From Blautia sp. BIOML-A1 (GTDB taxonomy: Bacteria > Bacillota > Clostridia > Lachnospirales > Lachnospiraceae), in assembly GCF_009883055.1 (NCBI RefSeq), contig NZ_WWVR01000012.1, forward strand, positions 16,652 to 80,651: DNA of 64,000 nucleotides, given 5' to 3'. This document shows, in pieces, positions 9,041-18,876 of this stretch (position 1 is its first letter; the number at the start of each line of letters is the position of its first letter). The notes under the pieces were generated by a model that ran no database searches, was not told the origin of the DNA, and saw only the letters and a list, made by a program, of their open reading frames with translations. The position numbers and the translations under genes are program-made.

Positions 9041-10570
9041 ATGGAACAAAATATTGTTTTGGAAATGCGTGATATAAGCAAAAATTTCACCGGTGTCCGT
9101 GCCCTTTCCCATGTGGACTTTACCCTTCGCAAGGGTGAGATCCATGCACTGATGGGAGAAAACGGAGCCGGAAAATCAACACTGATCAAAGTTCTGACCG
9201 GTGTACATGAATTCGAAAGCGGTTCCATTCATATGAATGGTGAAAATAAAGACATTATCAACCACTCTCCGCAGGAGGCACAGACAAATGGAATCAGCAC
9301 AGTGTATCAGGAAGTAAACCTTTGCCCGAATCTGACAGTTGCGGAAAATCTGTTTATCGGACGTGAGCCACGAAACAAGGTCGGAATGATCAATTGGAAA
9401 GAGATGAATGCACGTTCAGCAAAGCTTCTGGAAAGTCTGAATATCAATGTTCCGCCGACACAGATGCTGGATGAATGTTCTGTAGCAATCCAGCAGATGA
9501 TCGCGATCGCACGAGCCGTAGATATGAAATGTAAGGTTCTCATCCTGGATGAGCCTACTTCTTCTCTGGATGATGAAGAGGTTGAGAAACTGTTTGTCCT
9601 GATGCGAAGACTTCGTGAGGAAGGTGTAGGAATCATTTTCGTAACACATTTTCTGGAACAGGTATATGCAGTCTGCGACCGCATTACAGTACTTCGTAAC
9701 GGAGAACTGGTAGGAGAATATGAGACAAAAGATCTTCCAAGAGTTATGCTGGTTGCAAAGATGATGGGCAAGGATTTTGATGATTTGGCAGACATCAAGG
9801 GAAATCATAAGGATAAGAAAATGTTCTCAGAAACTCCGGTCATTGAGGCAAATGGTATCGGGCATAAGGGAACGATCAGACCATTTAATCTCAAGATCAA
9901 CAAAGGTGAGGTTATCGGACTTACCGGGCTTCTGGGTTCAGGACGTTCGGAACTGGTGCGTGCCATCTATGGTGCTGATAAGGCTGACAGTGGTACGCTG
10001 AAAGTAAATGGTAAAGAAGCGAAGATTAGCAGTCCGCTGGATGCCATGAAGCTTGGAATGGCATATCTTCCGGAAGACCGTAAGGCAGAAGGAATCATTG
10101 CAGATCTTTCAGTAAGAGAAAATATTATCATTGCACTTCAGGCCAAGAGGGGGATGTTCCATCCACTGAGCCGTAAGGAGATGGAAGAGGCAGCAGATAA
10201 ATATATTGAAATGCTTCAGATCAAGACGGCAAGCCGGGAAACTCCGATCAAGAGTCTTTCCGGTGGTAATCAGCAGAAAGTTATCCTTGGACGCTGGCTT
10301 CTGACAAATCCGGAATATCTGATCCTGGATGAGCCGACACGAGGCATTGATATCGGTACCAAGACAGAAATCCAGAAGATTGTTCTTGATCTGGCCGATC
10401 AGGGAATGGCAGTAACCTTTATCTCTTCAGAAGTAGAAGAAATGCTCCGTACCTGTTCCAGAATGGCAGTTCTCCGTGACGGGGAAAAGGTAGGAGAACT
10501 GGAAGAGAGCGAGCTTTCACAGAGTAATATCATGAAAGCAATTGCAGGAGGTGACGATAAGAATGAATAA
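9041..10570 (+). CDS. Furanose/arabinose ABC transporter ATP-binding protein (YtfR-like)
   Basis: A 509-residue tandem ATPase. Domain 1: Walker A GENGAGKST (about residues 39-47), Q-loop YQEVN, signature region SVAIQQM and Walker B LILDEPTSSLD. Domain 2: degenerate Walker A GLLGSGRSE, an intact LSGGNQQKVILGRW signature and LILDEPTRGID. This is the usual asymmetric arrangement for the sugar CUT2 class. The gene order binding protein-ATPase-permease-permease matches ytfQ-ytfR-ytfT-yjfF of E. coli. Its 3' end overlaps the next gene by eight bases. Confidence 0.9.
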   Translation: MEQNIVLEMRDISKNFTGVRALSHVDFTLRKGEIHALMGENGAGKSTLIKVLTGVHEFESGSIHMNGENKDIINHSPQEAQTNGISTVYQEVNLCPNLTVAENLFIGREPRNKVGMINWKEMNARSAKLLESLNINVPPTQMLDECSVAIQQMIAIARAVDMKCKVLILDEPTSSLDDEEVEKLFVLMRRLREEGVGIIFVTHFLEQVYAVCDRITVLRNGELVGEYETKDLPRVMLVAKMMGKDFDDLADIKGNHKDKKMFSETPVIEANGIGHKGTIRPFNLKINKGEVIGLTGLLGSGRSELVRAIYGADKADSGTLKVNGKEAKISSPLDAMKLGMAYLPEDRKAEGIIADLSVRENIIIALQAKRGMFHPLSRKEMEEAADKYIEMLQIKTASRETPIKSLSGGNQQKVILGRWLLTNPEYLILDEPTRGIDIGTKTEIQKIVLDLADQGMAVTFISSEVEEMLRTCSRMAVLRDGEKVGELEESELSQSNIMKAIAGGDDKNE

Positions 10571-11621
10571 AAGTAAATTCAAAAAGATCACAAGTGCACG
10601 GCTTTTTCTTCCTGTCGTGTGTCTGATAGCGGTTCTTCTGATCAATGTGATCAAGACCCCGGACTTCTTCAATATTACGATTCGAAATGGTGTTTTCTAT
10701 GGATATGTTATTGATGTTATCAATCGTGCATCCGAACTGGTTATTCTTGCAGTCGGCATGACACTTGTAACCGCAGCGTCCGGAGGACAGGATATCAGCG
10801 TTGGAGCAGTCATGGCAGTTGCAGCGGCTGTCTGCTGTCAGATTTTATCCGGTGGGGCATCTTCTGTGACGGCATATCAGAATTCTCTGATTCTTGCCGT
10901 GATCGCAGCACTTCTTGCGGCAGCACTCTGCGGAGCATTTAATGGTTTTCTGGTAGCGAAGCTGAATATCCAGCCGATGGTAGCAACCCTGATCCTCTAT
11001 ACGGCAGGACGTGGTATTGCACAGCTTGTGACAAACGGACAGATCACTTATATCCGTGTTCAGTCCTTCCAGATGGCAGGTGGATATATCGGAAAATCTC
11101 CGGTTCCGACACCAGTGCTTTTTGCAATTGTAACGGTAGTCATCGTTGCACTTATCCTGAAGAAAACAGCTCTTGGACTTTATATTGAGAGCGTTGGTAT
11201 CAATGGAAAGGCAGCAAGACTTGTAGGATTAAATTCTACAATGATCAAATTCCTGACCTATGTGATCTGCGGTGTTCTTGCAGGAATCGCAGGACTGGTG
11301 GCATCCAGCCGTATTTATTCTGCAGATGCCAACAACATTGGTCTGAACCTTGAGATGGATGCCATCCTGGCAGTCGCGCTTGGCGGCAATTTCCTCGGTG
11401 GTGGTAAATTCAGTCTTATTGGTTCTGTGATCGGAGCCTATACGATCCAGGCACTGACGACAACTCTGTATGCAATGAATGTAAAAGCCGATCAGCTTCC
11501 GGTTTACAAAGCGATCGTCGTTATTATCATTGTTACCCTGCAGAGTGATGTGTTCAAGAAATTTATTGAAAGCCACAGAAGCAAAAAAGTTTCCGTTGCA
11601 GCAGAGGGAGGTCAGAAATGA
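10563..11621 (+). CDS. Furanose/arabinose ABC transporter permease (YtfT-like)
   Basis: A 352-residue polytopic permease of the BPD_transp_2 family. The conserved GGQDISVGAVMAVAAAV segment and the GINGKAARLVGLN ATPase-contact loop are clear. An ATG at 10542 in the same frame would lengthen it by seven residues, but GGAGGTGA at 10551-10558 lies between, so ATG 10563 is chosen. It overlaps the ATPase gene by eight bases and the next permease gene by four, implying translational coupling. Confidence 0.88.
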   Translation: MNKSKFKKITSARLFLPVVCLIAVLLINVIKTPDFFNITIRNGVFYGYVIDVINRASELVILAVGMTLVTAASGGQDISVGAVMAVAAAVCCQILSGGASSVTAYQNSLILAVIAALLAAALCGAFNGFLVAKLNIQPMVATLILYTAGRGIAQLVTNGQITYIRVQSFQMAGGYIGKSPVPTPVLFAIVTVVIVALILKKTALGLYIESVGINGKAARLVGLNSTMIKFLTYVICGVLAGIAGLVASSRIYSADANNIGLNLEMDAILAVALGGNFLGGGKFSLIGSVIGAYTIQALTTTLYAMNVKADQLPVYKAIVVIIIVTLQSDVFKKFIESHRSKKVSVAAEGGQK

Positions 11622-12631
11622 TGAAACAGAAAAAGAAAATGACAAGTTCCGGATTTCTGCTGCTGATCACAATTGTCCTGTTCTTTGCAATGTATGCGGC
11701 AGGCATGGTGATCTTTGCAGATAAAGGTTTTGCAAAACCACAGATGTTTCTGAATCTTTTTGTATCCAATGCAGGTCTTCTGGTTATCTCCTGTGGACTG
11801 ACGATTGTTATGATCACCGGAGGGATTGATATTTCCGTTGGTTCTGTGACAGCACTTGTCTGCATGGTCATGGCGGATCTTATGGAAAATAAAGGCGTGA
11901 GTGCATATGTTGCAGTACTTGCAGCACTTCTGATCGGTCTTGCCTTTGGTGTTGTACAGGGATTTCTGGTTACATATATGGGTATTCAGCCATTTATCGT
12001 AACACTTGCAGGTATGTTCTTCGGACGTGGTATGACAGCCATTATCAGTACAGACATGATCTCTATCAAAAATGAACTGTTTCTGAAATGGGCAAATTAC
12101 CGTTTCTATATGCCATTTGGTTCTACGAATAAAAAGGGTAAATTTATTCCGGCATACATTCCGCCGACAGTTGTGATCGCAATTATTGTAGTTCTGATCA
12201 TTGCAGTTCTTCTGAAATATTTTAAATTTGGACGGAAACTGTATGCGATCGGCGGAAACAGACAGAGTGCTCTTATGATGGGTCTGGATGTTAAGAAAAC
12301 CATGTTCCGTGCCTATGTCCTGGATGGATTTCTGGCAGGTCTTGGTGGATTCCTTTTCTGCCTGAACAGCTGTGCAGGATTCGTAGAGCAGGCAAAAGGT
12401 CTCGAGATGGATGCAATTTCCTCAGCCGTTATCGGTGGAACTCTTCTTTCAGGTGGTGTTGGTACTCCGATCGGTTCCATGTTTGGTGTACTGATCAAAG
12501 GAACGATCTCCAGTCTGATTACTGCACAGGGTACTTTATCAAGCTGGTGGGTACGAATCGTACTCTCCGCACTGCTCTGCTTCTTCATCGTCATCCAGTC
12601 AGTACTGGCATCTGCAAAGAAGAAAAAATAA
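11618..12631 (+). CDS. Furanose/arabinose ABC transporter permease (YjfF-like)
   Basis: A 337-residue second permease of the same importer, with the GGIDISVGSVTALVC motif and the GGNRQSALMMGLD loop. Start ATG 11618 overlaps the upstream stop as ATGATG-A; an ATG at 11621 is equally possible. GGGAGGT lies five bases upstream. It ends the transporter set; an 81-base AT-rich gap leads to araA. Confidence 0.88.
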   Translation: MMKQKKKMTSSGFLLLITIVLFFAMYAAGMVIFADKGFAKPQMFLNLFVSNAGLLVISCGLTIVMITGGIDISVGSVTALVCMVMADLMENKGVSAYVAVLAALLIGLAFGVVQGFLVTYMGIQPFIVTLAGMFFGRGMTAIISTDMISIKNELFLKWANYRFYMPFGSTNKKGKFIPAYIPPTVVIAIIVVLIIAVLLKYFKFGRKLYAIGGNRQSALMMGLDVKKTMFRAYVLDGFLAGLGGFLFCLNSCAGFVEQAKGLEMDAISSAVIGGTLLSGGVGTPIGSMFGVLIKGTISSLITAQGTLSSWWVRIVLSALLCFFIVIQSVLASAKKKK

Positions 12632-12712
12632 TATTAAAAATTTAGAATATGTTTAAAAAATTACAATATGTTTTTGTACATTAAAAATATAAAAAAAGGA
12701 AGGTTTTAAATT
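12632..12712 (+). promoter_or_regulatory. AT-rich spacer before araA with a direct repeat
   Basis: The gap holds two direct repeats AATATGTTT (12646-12654 and 12665-12673, 19 bases apart) and a TTTTTGTACA stretch resembling half of a Bacillus AraR box. No convincing promoter or terminator is visible. It may be a regulator site or simple read-through spacer. Confidence 0.3.
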
Positions 12713-14212
12713 ATGATCACAGGAAAAAATTATAAGTTCTGGTTTTGCACAGGTTCACAGGATCTTTACGGGGATGAATGCTTAAGAAAAGTAGCAGAAC
12801 ATTCCAGAATCATTGTAGAGGAACTGAACAAATCAGGAGTACTTCCTTTTGAACTGGTGTGGAAGCCGACCCTGATCACAAATGAGCTGATCCGTAAGAC
12901 CTTTAACGATGCCAATGCAGATGATGAATGTGCTGGTGTTATCACATGGATGCATACCTTCTCACCGGCAAAATCATGGATCCTTGGTCTGAAAGAATAC
13001 AGAAAACCACTCTGCCATCTGCATACACAGTTTAATCAGGAAATTCCGTATGACACAATTGACATGGATTTCATGAATGAAAACCAGTCTGCTCATGGTG
13101 GAAGAGAGTATGGACATATTGTTACCCGTATGGGAATTGAAAGAAAAGTAATCGTTGGTCACTGGGCTGACAAAGCTGTCCAGGAAAGACTGGCATCCTG
13201 GATGCGTACCGCAGTCGGAATCATGGAGAGCAGTCATATCCGTGTATGCCGTGTTGCTGATAACATGAGAAACGTCGCTGTTACAGAAGGTGACAAAGTT
13301 GAGGCACAGATTAAATTCGGATGGGAAGTGGATGCATATCCGATCAACGAAGTATGCGAATATGTAAAAGATGTCAAAAAAGGTGATGTTGATGTTTTAG
13401 TTGAAGAATATTATAATAAATATGATATTCTTCTTGAGGGCAGAGACCCGGAGGAATTCAAACGTCATGTAGCAGTACAGGCAGCGATCGAGATTGGATT
13501 TGAGAGATTCCTGGAAGAGAAAAACTACCAGGCAGTGGTTACTCATTTCGGTGATCTTGGCAGCTTACAGCAGCTTCCGGGACTGGCCATGCAGCGTCTG
13601 ATGGAGAAGGGATATGGATTTGGCGCTGAAGGTGACTGGAAGACAGCAGCAATGGTACGTCTGATGAAGATCATGACTGCAGGTGTGAAGGATGCAAAGG
13701 GAACTTCTTTCATGGAGGACTATACATATAATCTTGTTCCTGGCAAAGAAGGCATTCTTCAGTCTCATATGCTGGAGGTATGCCCGACGGTTGCTGATGG
13801 AAAGATCGGCATTAAGGTATGCCCGCTCTCCATGGGTGACAGAGAAGATCCGGCAAGACTTGTATTCACATCTAAGACAGGTCCGGCAATCGCAACCTCT
13901 CTGGTAGACCTGGGAGACCGTTTCCGTCTGATCATCAATGATGTAGACTGCAAGAAGGTTGAGAAACCGATGCCGAAGCTCCCGGTAGGAAGTGCATTCT
14001 GGACTCCGCAGCCGAATCTGGCAACAGGAGCAGAGGCATGGATCCTCGCAGGCGGTGCTCATCATACTGCATTCTCATATGATCTGACAGCTGAACAGAT
14101 GGGTGACTGGGCAGCAGCAATGGGAATCGAAGCTGTCTACATTGACAAAGACACAACCATCCGCAACTTCAAAAATGAACTGAGATGGAATGAGATCGCA
14201 TTCAGAAAATAA
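12713..14212 (+). CDS. araA: L-arabinose isomerase
   Basis: A 499-residue enzyme converting L-arabinose to L-ribulose in the cytoplasm, the first step of arabinose catabolism. Length matches the family (about 500). The start [16 protein letters not shown] is typical. Residues matching the metal-binding and catalytic set of E. coli AraA are visible: Glu in FGAEGDWK, Glu in [10 protein letters not shown], His in SHMLEVCPT and His in [19 protein letters not shown] lies upstream of the ATG. It follows the putative arabinose importer and is followed by the kinase and epimerase genes, giving the complete pathway to D-xylulose 5-phosphate. Confidence 0.96.
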   Translation: MITGKNYKFWFCTGSQDLYGDECLRKVAEHSRIIVEELNKSGVLPFELVWKPTLITNELIRKTFNDANADDECAGVITWMHTFSPAKSWILGLKEYRKPLCHLHTQFNQEIPYDTIDMDFMNENQSAHGGREYGHIVTRMGIERKVIVGHWADKAVQERLASWMRTAVGIMESSHIRVCRVADNMRNVAVTEGDKVEAQIKFGWEVDAYPINEVCEYVKDVKKGDVDVLVEEYYNKYDILLEGRDPEEFKRHVAVQAAIEIGFERFLEEKNYQAVVTHFGDLGSLQQLPGLAMQRLMEKGYGFGAEGDWKTAAMVRLMKIMTAGVKDAKGTSFMEDYTYNLVPGKEGILQSHMLEVCPTVADGKIGIKVCPLSMGDREDPARLVFTSKTGPAIATSLVDLGDRFRLIINDVDCKKVEKPMPKLPVGSAFWTPQPNLATGAEAWILAGGAHHTAFSYDLTAEQMGDWAAAMGIEAVYIDKDTTIRNFKNELRWNEIAFRK

Positions 14213-14253
14213 AGCGGCGGATGTGGCAATCACAGAAGTTGGGAGGATTTACA

Positions 14254-15858
14254 ATGAGTGTAAATGAAGCAAAGACAGCTATTTTGAACAACAAAACAGC
14301 ACTTGGAATAGAATTTGGATCTACCAGAATCAAAGCGGTTCTGGTAGATGACAGATATAATCCGATCGCATCCGGAAGCTATGAATGGGAAAACCGCTAC
14401 GAAAACGGTGTGTGGACCTATTCTCTGGATGATATTCATAAAGGATTACAGGGAAGTTACAGTGATCTGACAAAAGATGTACAGGAAAAATACGGTGTAG
14501 AGCTGACAAGTGTCGGTGCACTTGGAATCAGTGCCATGATGCATGGATATATGCCGTTTGACAAAGAGGGTAAACTTCTTGTTCCGTTCCGTACCTGGAG
14601 AAATAATATCACAGGTGAGGCATCTGAGAAGCTGATGGAGCTTTTCCAGTACAATATTCCGCAGAGATGGAGTATCGCACATCTGTATCAGGCGATCCTG
14701 AACGGAGAAGAGCATGTGAAGGACATCGACTATATGTGTACACTGGAAGCGTATGTGCATCGTATGCTGACAGGAAAGCGTGTTCTTGGTATTGGTGATG
14801 CGGCAGGTATGTTCCCTGTTGATTCAAAGACGAAAGATTACAACCAGGAGATGGTTGATAAGTTTGACAGTCTGGTAGAATCTTACGGATTTCCGTGGAA
14901 ACTTCGCGATATTATGCCGGAAGTTATGGTTGCAGGACAGGATGCCGGTACTCTGACGGAGGAAGGAGCCAGATTCCTTGATCCGACTGGTAAACTGAAG
15001 GCCGGAATACCGATGTGCCCTCCGGAGGGCGATGCAGGAACCGGTATGGTGGCAACCAACAGCGTAAAACAGCGTACAGGAAATGTTTCCGCAGGTACTT
15101 CCGTATTTGCAATGATCGTTCTTGAGAAGGCACTTTCCAAACCATACAAAGAAATCGATATGGTAACTACACCTGCAGGTGATGCAGTTGCCATGGCGCA
15201 TTCCAACAACTGTACTTCTGATCTGAATGCATGGGTAAATGTATTTAAAGAGTTTGCAGAAGCAATGGGAATGGAAGTGGATATGAACAAACTTTTTGGA
15301 ACCCTCTATAATAAAGCTATGGAAGGCGATCCGGACTGTGGTGGACTTCTGTCCTACTGTTATTTCTCCGGAGAGCATATGACAGGCTTTGAAGAAGGCC
15401 GTCCGTTATTTGTCCGTTCTCCTGAGAGTAAATTCACACTTGCAAACTTTATGAGAACAAATCTTTACACCTGTCTTGGAGCAATGCGCGTTGGATTAAA
15501 TATCCTGATCGATCAGGAGCATGTAAAGATTGAAAGACTCTTAGGTCATGGCGGATTGTTCAAGACCAAAGGTGTCGGACAGCAGATTCTTGCAGATGCA
15601 GTGAATGCACCGGTTTCCGTTATGTCAACAGCAGGTGAGGGCGGCGCATGGGGTATTGCACTTCTGGCAGCTTATCTGGTGGATAAGAAAGACGGAGAGA
15701 CTTTGGATGAATTCCTGGATAACCGTGTATTTGCAGGCAATGAAGGAAGTACATTGGATCCGGAACCAGAAGGAGTTCAGGGATTCAATGAGTTTATGGA
15801 CAGATATCTCAAAGGTCTTCCTGTTGAGAGAGCAGCAGTAGAGTCTGATATCTGGTAG
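14254..15858 (+). CDS. FGGY-family kinase, probable L-ribulokinase
   Basis: A 534-residue sugar kinase of the FGGY family. The N-terminal ATP-binding motif [16 protein letters not shown] and the central [12 protein letters not shown] segment are clear; the C-terminal half contains [22 protein letters not shown]. It is shorter than E. coli AraB and its first half does not look closely like AraB, but its place between araA and araD makes phosphorylation of L-ribulose the most likely job; xylulose is an alternative. GGGAGG at 14241-14246 sets the ATG at 14254 rather than the in-frame 14221. Confidence 0.82.
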   Translation: MSVNEAKTAILNNKTALGIEFGSTRIKAVLVDDRYNPIASGSYEWENRYENGVWTYSLDDIHKGLQGSYSDLTKDVQEKYGVELTSVGALGISAMMHGYMPFDKEGKLLVPFRTWRNNITGEASEKLMELFQYNIPQRWSIAHLYQAILNGEEHVKDIDYMCTLEAYVHRMLTGKRVLGIGDAAGMFPVDSKTKDYNQEMVDKFDSLVESYGFPWKLRDIMPEVMVAGQDAGTLTEEGARFLDPTGKLKAGIPMCPPEGDAGTGMVATNSVKQRTGNVSAGTSVFAMIVLEKALSKPYKEIDMVTTPAGDAVAMAHSNNCTSDLNAWVNVFKEFAEAMGMEVDMNKLFGTLYNKAMEGDPDCGGLLSYCYFSGEHMTGFEEGRPLFVRSPESKFTLANFMRTNLYTCLGAMRVGLNILIDQEHVKIERLLGHGGLFKTKGVGQQILADAVNAPVSVMSTAGEGGAWGIALLAAYLVDKKDGETLDEFLDNRVFAGNEGSTLDPEPEGVQGFNEFMDRYLKGLPVERAAVESDIW

Positions 15859-15931
15859 AGTTAAAGGATAAAACATAAGTTACTGTACATAGAAAAGCAG
15901 GGACTTGAGTTTTGTATAGAGGAGTAAGACA

Positions 15932-16627
15932 ATGCTTGAAAAATTAAAAGAAGAAGTATATAAAGCCAATATGGATCTTCCGAAATACGGACTGGTTACT
16001 TTTACCTGGGGAAATGTCAGTGGTATTGACCGTGAAAAGGGGCTGTTCGTTATCAAACCGAGTGGTGTGGATTATGATAAACTCAGACCGGAAGATATGG
16101 TAGTTGTGGATCTTGAGGGAAATAAAGTTGAAGGGGAATACAATCCGTCTTCTGACACTGCAACACATGTCGTTCTTTATAATGCCTTCCCGAATATCGG
16201 AGGAATCGTGCATACACATTCTCCGTGGGCAACAAGCTGGGCACAGGCAGGAAGATCTATTCCATGCTATGGAACAACTCATGCAGATTATATTTATGGT
16301 GAAGTTCCGTGCGTACGTAATCTGACAAAAGAAGAGATTGATGAAGCTTATGAGAAGAATACAGGTGTTCTGATCGCGGAGTATTTCAAGAACAGTGATT
16401 ATGAGGCTGTTCCGGCAGTGCTTTGCAAGAATCATGGACCTTTTACCTGGGGCAAGGACGCTCACGAGGCGGTACACAATGCAGTGGTTCTCGAAGAAGT
16501 AGCAAAAATGGCATGCCGTTGTGAGACGATCAATCCACAGGTGAAACCGGCACCTCAGGAATTACAGGACAAGCATTACTATCGTAAACATGGTGCAAAT
16601 GCTTATTATGGACAGATTAAGAAATAA
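15932..16627 (+). CDS. araD: L-ribulose-5-phosphate 4-epimerase
   Basis: A 231-residue class II aldolase-family epimerase that converts L-ribulose 5-phosphate to D-xylulose 5-phosphate. The motif GNVSGID (phosphate binding), the zinc ligands [12 protein letters not shown] (two His) and a third His in [10 protein letters not shown] are visible, and the length equals that of E. coli AraD. GAGGAG precedes the ATG. It closes the arabinose block and is followed by a strong bidirectional terminator. Confidence 0.95.
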   Translation: MLEKLKEEVYKANMDLPKYGLVTFTWGNVSGIDREKGLFVIKPSGVDYDKLRPEDMVVVDLEGNKVEGEYNPSSDTATHVVLYNAFPNIGGIVHTHSPWATSWAQAGRSIPCYGTTHADYIYGEVPCVRNLTKEEIDEAYEKNTGVLIAEYFKNSDYEAVPAVLCKNHGPFTWGKDAHEAVHNAVVLEEVAKMACRCETINPQVKPAPQELQDKHYYRKHGANAYYGQIKK

Positions 16628-16631
16628 ATAA

Positions 16632-16675
16632 AACAAATGAGCTGGTGTAAATTGATATACCAGCTCATTTGTTTT
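16632..16675 (+). terminator. Bidirectional terminator between araD and glgX
   Basis: A perfect 15-bp stem (AACAAATGAGCTGGT at 16632-16646 with 16659-16673) is followed by T residues on the plus strand and by TTTTATTTATTT on the minus strand. It can end both convergent transcripts. Confidence 0.9.
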
Positions 16676-16693
16676 TGAAGCTTTAAAAAATAC

Positions 16694-18826
16694 TCAATGA
16701 TCCTTTCCGGTAAATACTGCAACCGTTCGAGGACGAAGGATAAAAGTACTGTCAATACGAGGATCCTGACCATCCGGGTAGCAGTAACGTCCGTTCTCAT
16801 CTCCATAGGTATTGACGCTTAAGTGCCATGCACCGTGTCCCTGAAGATTTGGCAGGGTGATGGTTACGTCCTCCCAGTAGGTATTGACTGCGATGTAGAC
16901 AAGATCATCTTTTCCTTTATTCTTGTCATAACCTGTAAAGCTGACACAGAAGGTACGTGCATCTCTTGGAATATCCACTTCTTCTGCATTGAGGTTATAA
17001 GTGTGGATAGGATCCATGCCACAGACAGAATCCGGGAGTTTTTTGTGGATAACAGTGTGCTGTTTACGGAAGGCAATCATAAATTTGAAGAATTCAAAGA
17101 GATCACGGTTCTTTTCGAGCATGCGCCAGTCGAGCCAGGAGATCCTGCTGTCCTGACAGTAACTGTTGTTGTTTCCGAATTTTGTATTTCCGAATTCATC
17201 ACCTGAGAGGAACATAGGAGTTCCGCGGCTGCACATCAGGACAGCGCAGGCATTACGGATCATACGGTAGCGAAGGGAAAGCACCTCAGGATCATCGGTT
17301 TCACCCTCAGCACCGCAGTTCCAGCTGCGGTTGTCGTTGGCACCGTCTGCATTGTCCCATCCGTTTGCTTCATTGTGTTTGTTGTTGTAGGCGTAAAGGT
17401 CATAAAGAGTAAATCCGTCGTGACAGGTCAGGAAGTTGACACAGGAATTATATCCTGCATAGTTGCTTTTGTTATTTTCATAAAAACCGCCATAGAGGTC
17501 ACCGGATCCGGATATACTCCAGGCAGCGTCCCATGCCTGCCAGCAGTCACCTTTGAGAAAACCTCTGAGAGAATCACGGTAGCGTCCGTTCCATTCGGCC
17601 CAGCGTCCGCTGGCCGGGAAGCTGCCGACCTGATAAAGACCGCCGGCGTCCCATGCCTCTGCGATCAGCTTGACATTGCTTAAAATCGGATCATCAGCGA
17701 GGGTACGCAGAAGAGGAGGGTTGTTCATCGGAGAACCATCCTCGTTTCGTCCGAGAATGCTGGCGAGATCAAAACGGAAACCGTCAACACGGTAACTGAT
17801 GGTCCAGTAGCGCAGGCATTCCAGGATCAGCTGTTGAACGACAGGATGGTTACAGTTCAGAGTGTTTCCGCAGCCACTGAAGTTGTAGTAATTTCCGTCA
17901 GGAGTCAGCATATAGTAAATGTTGTTGTCGAATCCCTTGAAGCTGAAGGAAGGTCCCTTTTCATTTCCCTCTGCAGTGTGGTTAAATACAACATCCAGGA
18001 TAACTTCGATGCCATTTGCATGAAGTTCGCGGATCAGAGTCTTGAGCTCTGTTCCCTCGCGGTTGTGTTCATTGGCAGAAGAATAGCTGCTGTTCGGTGC
18101 GAAGAAACTGACCGTATTATACCCCCAGCATTCCAGAAGCTGTGTTCCGTTTACAGTTCTTGCATTCATGGTTTCATCGAACTCAAAAATAGGCATCAGT
18201 TCTACTGCGTTGATTCCGAGTTCTTTGAGGTAGGGGATTTTTTCCATAAGCCCGGCAAAGGTTCCTCTGTGCTGTACACCGGAGGACGGATGGTGAGTAA
18301 AATCTCTTACATGAAGTTCATAGATGATCAGGTCACAGAGTTCTTTTTTGGACTGAGGGACATCACCCCAGTCAAAGGTATCCTTTACAACTCGTGCATG
18401 GTAGGTGTGATCCCAGCGGATTCCCCAGGTTCGCTGACCGGCAACGGCTCTGGCGTAAGGATCCAGAAGGATGTTGTTCTTGTCAAAAAGGAGTCCCTTT
18501 TCTGGACAGTAAGGACCGTCCACGCGGTAGGCATACTCGAATTCTTCGATATTAAGTCCGTAGACGATCATGGAATAGACATCTCCGATCTTGTAGGCCT
18601 CCGGGAAAGGAAGAACCGCAAAGGGTTCCTCCTGGGCCCGATGGAAGAGAAGAAGCTCACAGGAAGTTCCGCCGCAGGTATGGATGGTAAAGTTTACACC
18701 ATTCTGCAGAGGGGAAGCTCCATTCAGGTCAAAAATACCCGGACGGACCGGAAAACCTGCAATTTCAGCCATAGGTGTAGATTCAAGTGGATGGTCGGAT
18801 ATAAATTTCTGGTGATAAGATTTCAT
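16694..18826 (-). CDS. glgX: Glycogen debranching enzyme (GH13 isoamylase type)
   Basis: A 710-residue GH13 enzyme that hydrolyses alpha-1,6 branches of glycogen or related glucans. Residues about 25-125 are an N-terminal CBM48-like domain. The barrel shows the conserved blocks VILDVVFNHT, GFRFDLAS (catalytic Asp), KLIAEAWDAGG (general acid Glu) and FLTCHDGFT (His-Asp). No signal peptide, so it acts in the cytoplasm. GGAG lies nine bases before the ATG. Convergent with araD; the next gene upstream on the same strand is separated by 50 bases. Confidence 0.93.
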   Translation of the reverse strand: MKSYHQKFISDHPLESTPMAEIAGFPVRPGIFDLNGASPLQNGVNFTIHTCGGTSCELLLFHRAQEEPFAVLPFPEAYKIGDVYSMIVYGLNIEEFEYAYRVDGPYCPEKGLLFDKNNILLDPYARAVAGQRTWGIRWDHTYHARVVKDTFDWGDVPQSKKELCDLIIYELHVRDFTHHPSSGVQHRGTFAGLMEKIPYLKELGINAVELMPIFEFDETMNARTVNGTQLLECWGYNTVSFFAPNSSYSSANEHNREGTELKTLIRELHANGIEVILDVVFNHTAEGNEKGPSFSFKGFDNNIYYMLTPDGNYYNFSGCGNTLNCNHPVVQQLILECLRYWTISYRVDGFRFDLASILGRNEDGSPMNNPPLLRTLADDPILSNVKLIAEAWDAGGLYQVGSFPASGRWAEWNGRYRDSLRGFLKGDCWQAWDAAWSISGSGDLYGGFYENNKSNYAGYNSCVNFLTCHDGFTLYDLYAYNNKHNEANGWDNADGANDNRSWNCGAEGETDDPEVLSLRYRMIRNACAVLMCSRGTPMFLSGDEFGNTKFGNNNSYCQDSRISWLDWRMLEKNRDLFEFFKFMIAFRKQHTVIHKKLPDSVCGMDPIHTYNLNAEEVDIPRDARTFCVSFTGYDKNKGKDDLVYIAVNTYWEDVTITLPNLQGHGAWHLSVNTYGDENGRYCYPDGQDPRIDSTFILRPRTVAVFTGKDH

Positions 18827-18876
18827 AAATGTTTTCTCCGTTCATTATAGTGTATAAAAGACAGACAGTCAGAGCC

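Noticed and set aside
15876..15892. GTTACTGTACA before araD as another mini-element
   Set aside because: Only one end-like sequence is present, with no inverted partner or duplication.
17834..18850. Long open frame on the plus strand opposite glgX
   Set aside because: It lies fully antisense to a well-conserved gene, has no ribosome site and no recognisable protein features; it reflects codon bias of glgX.
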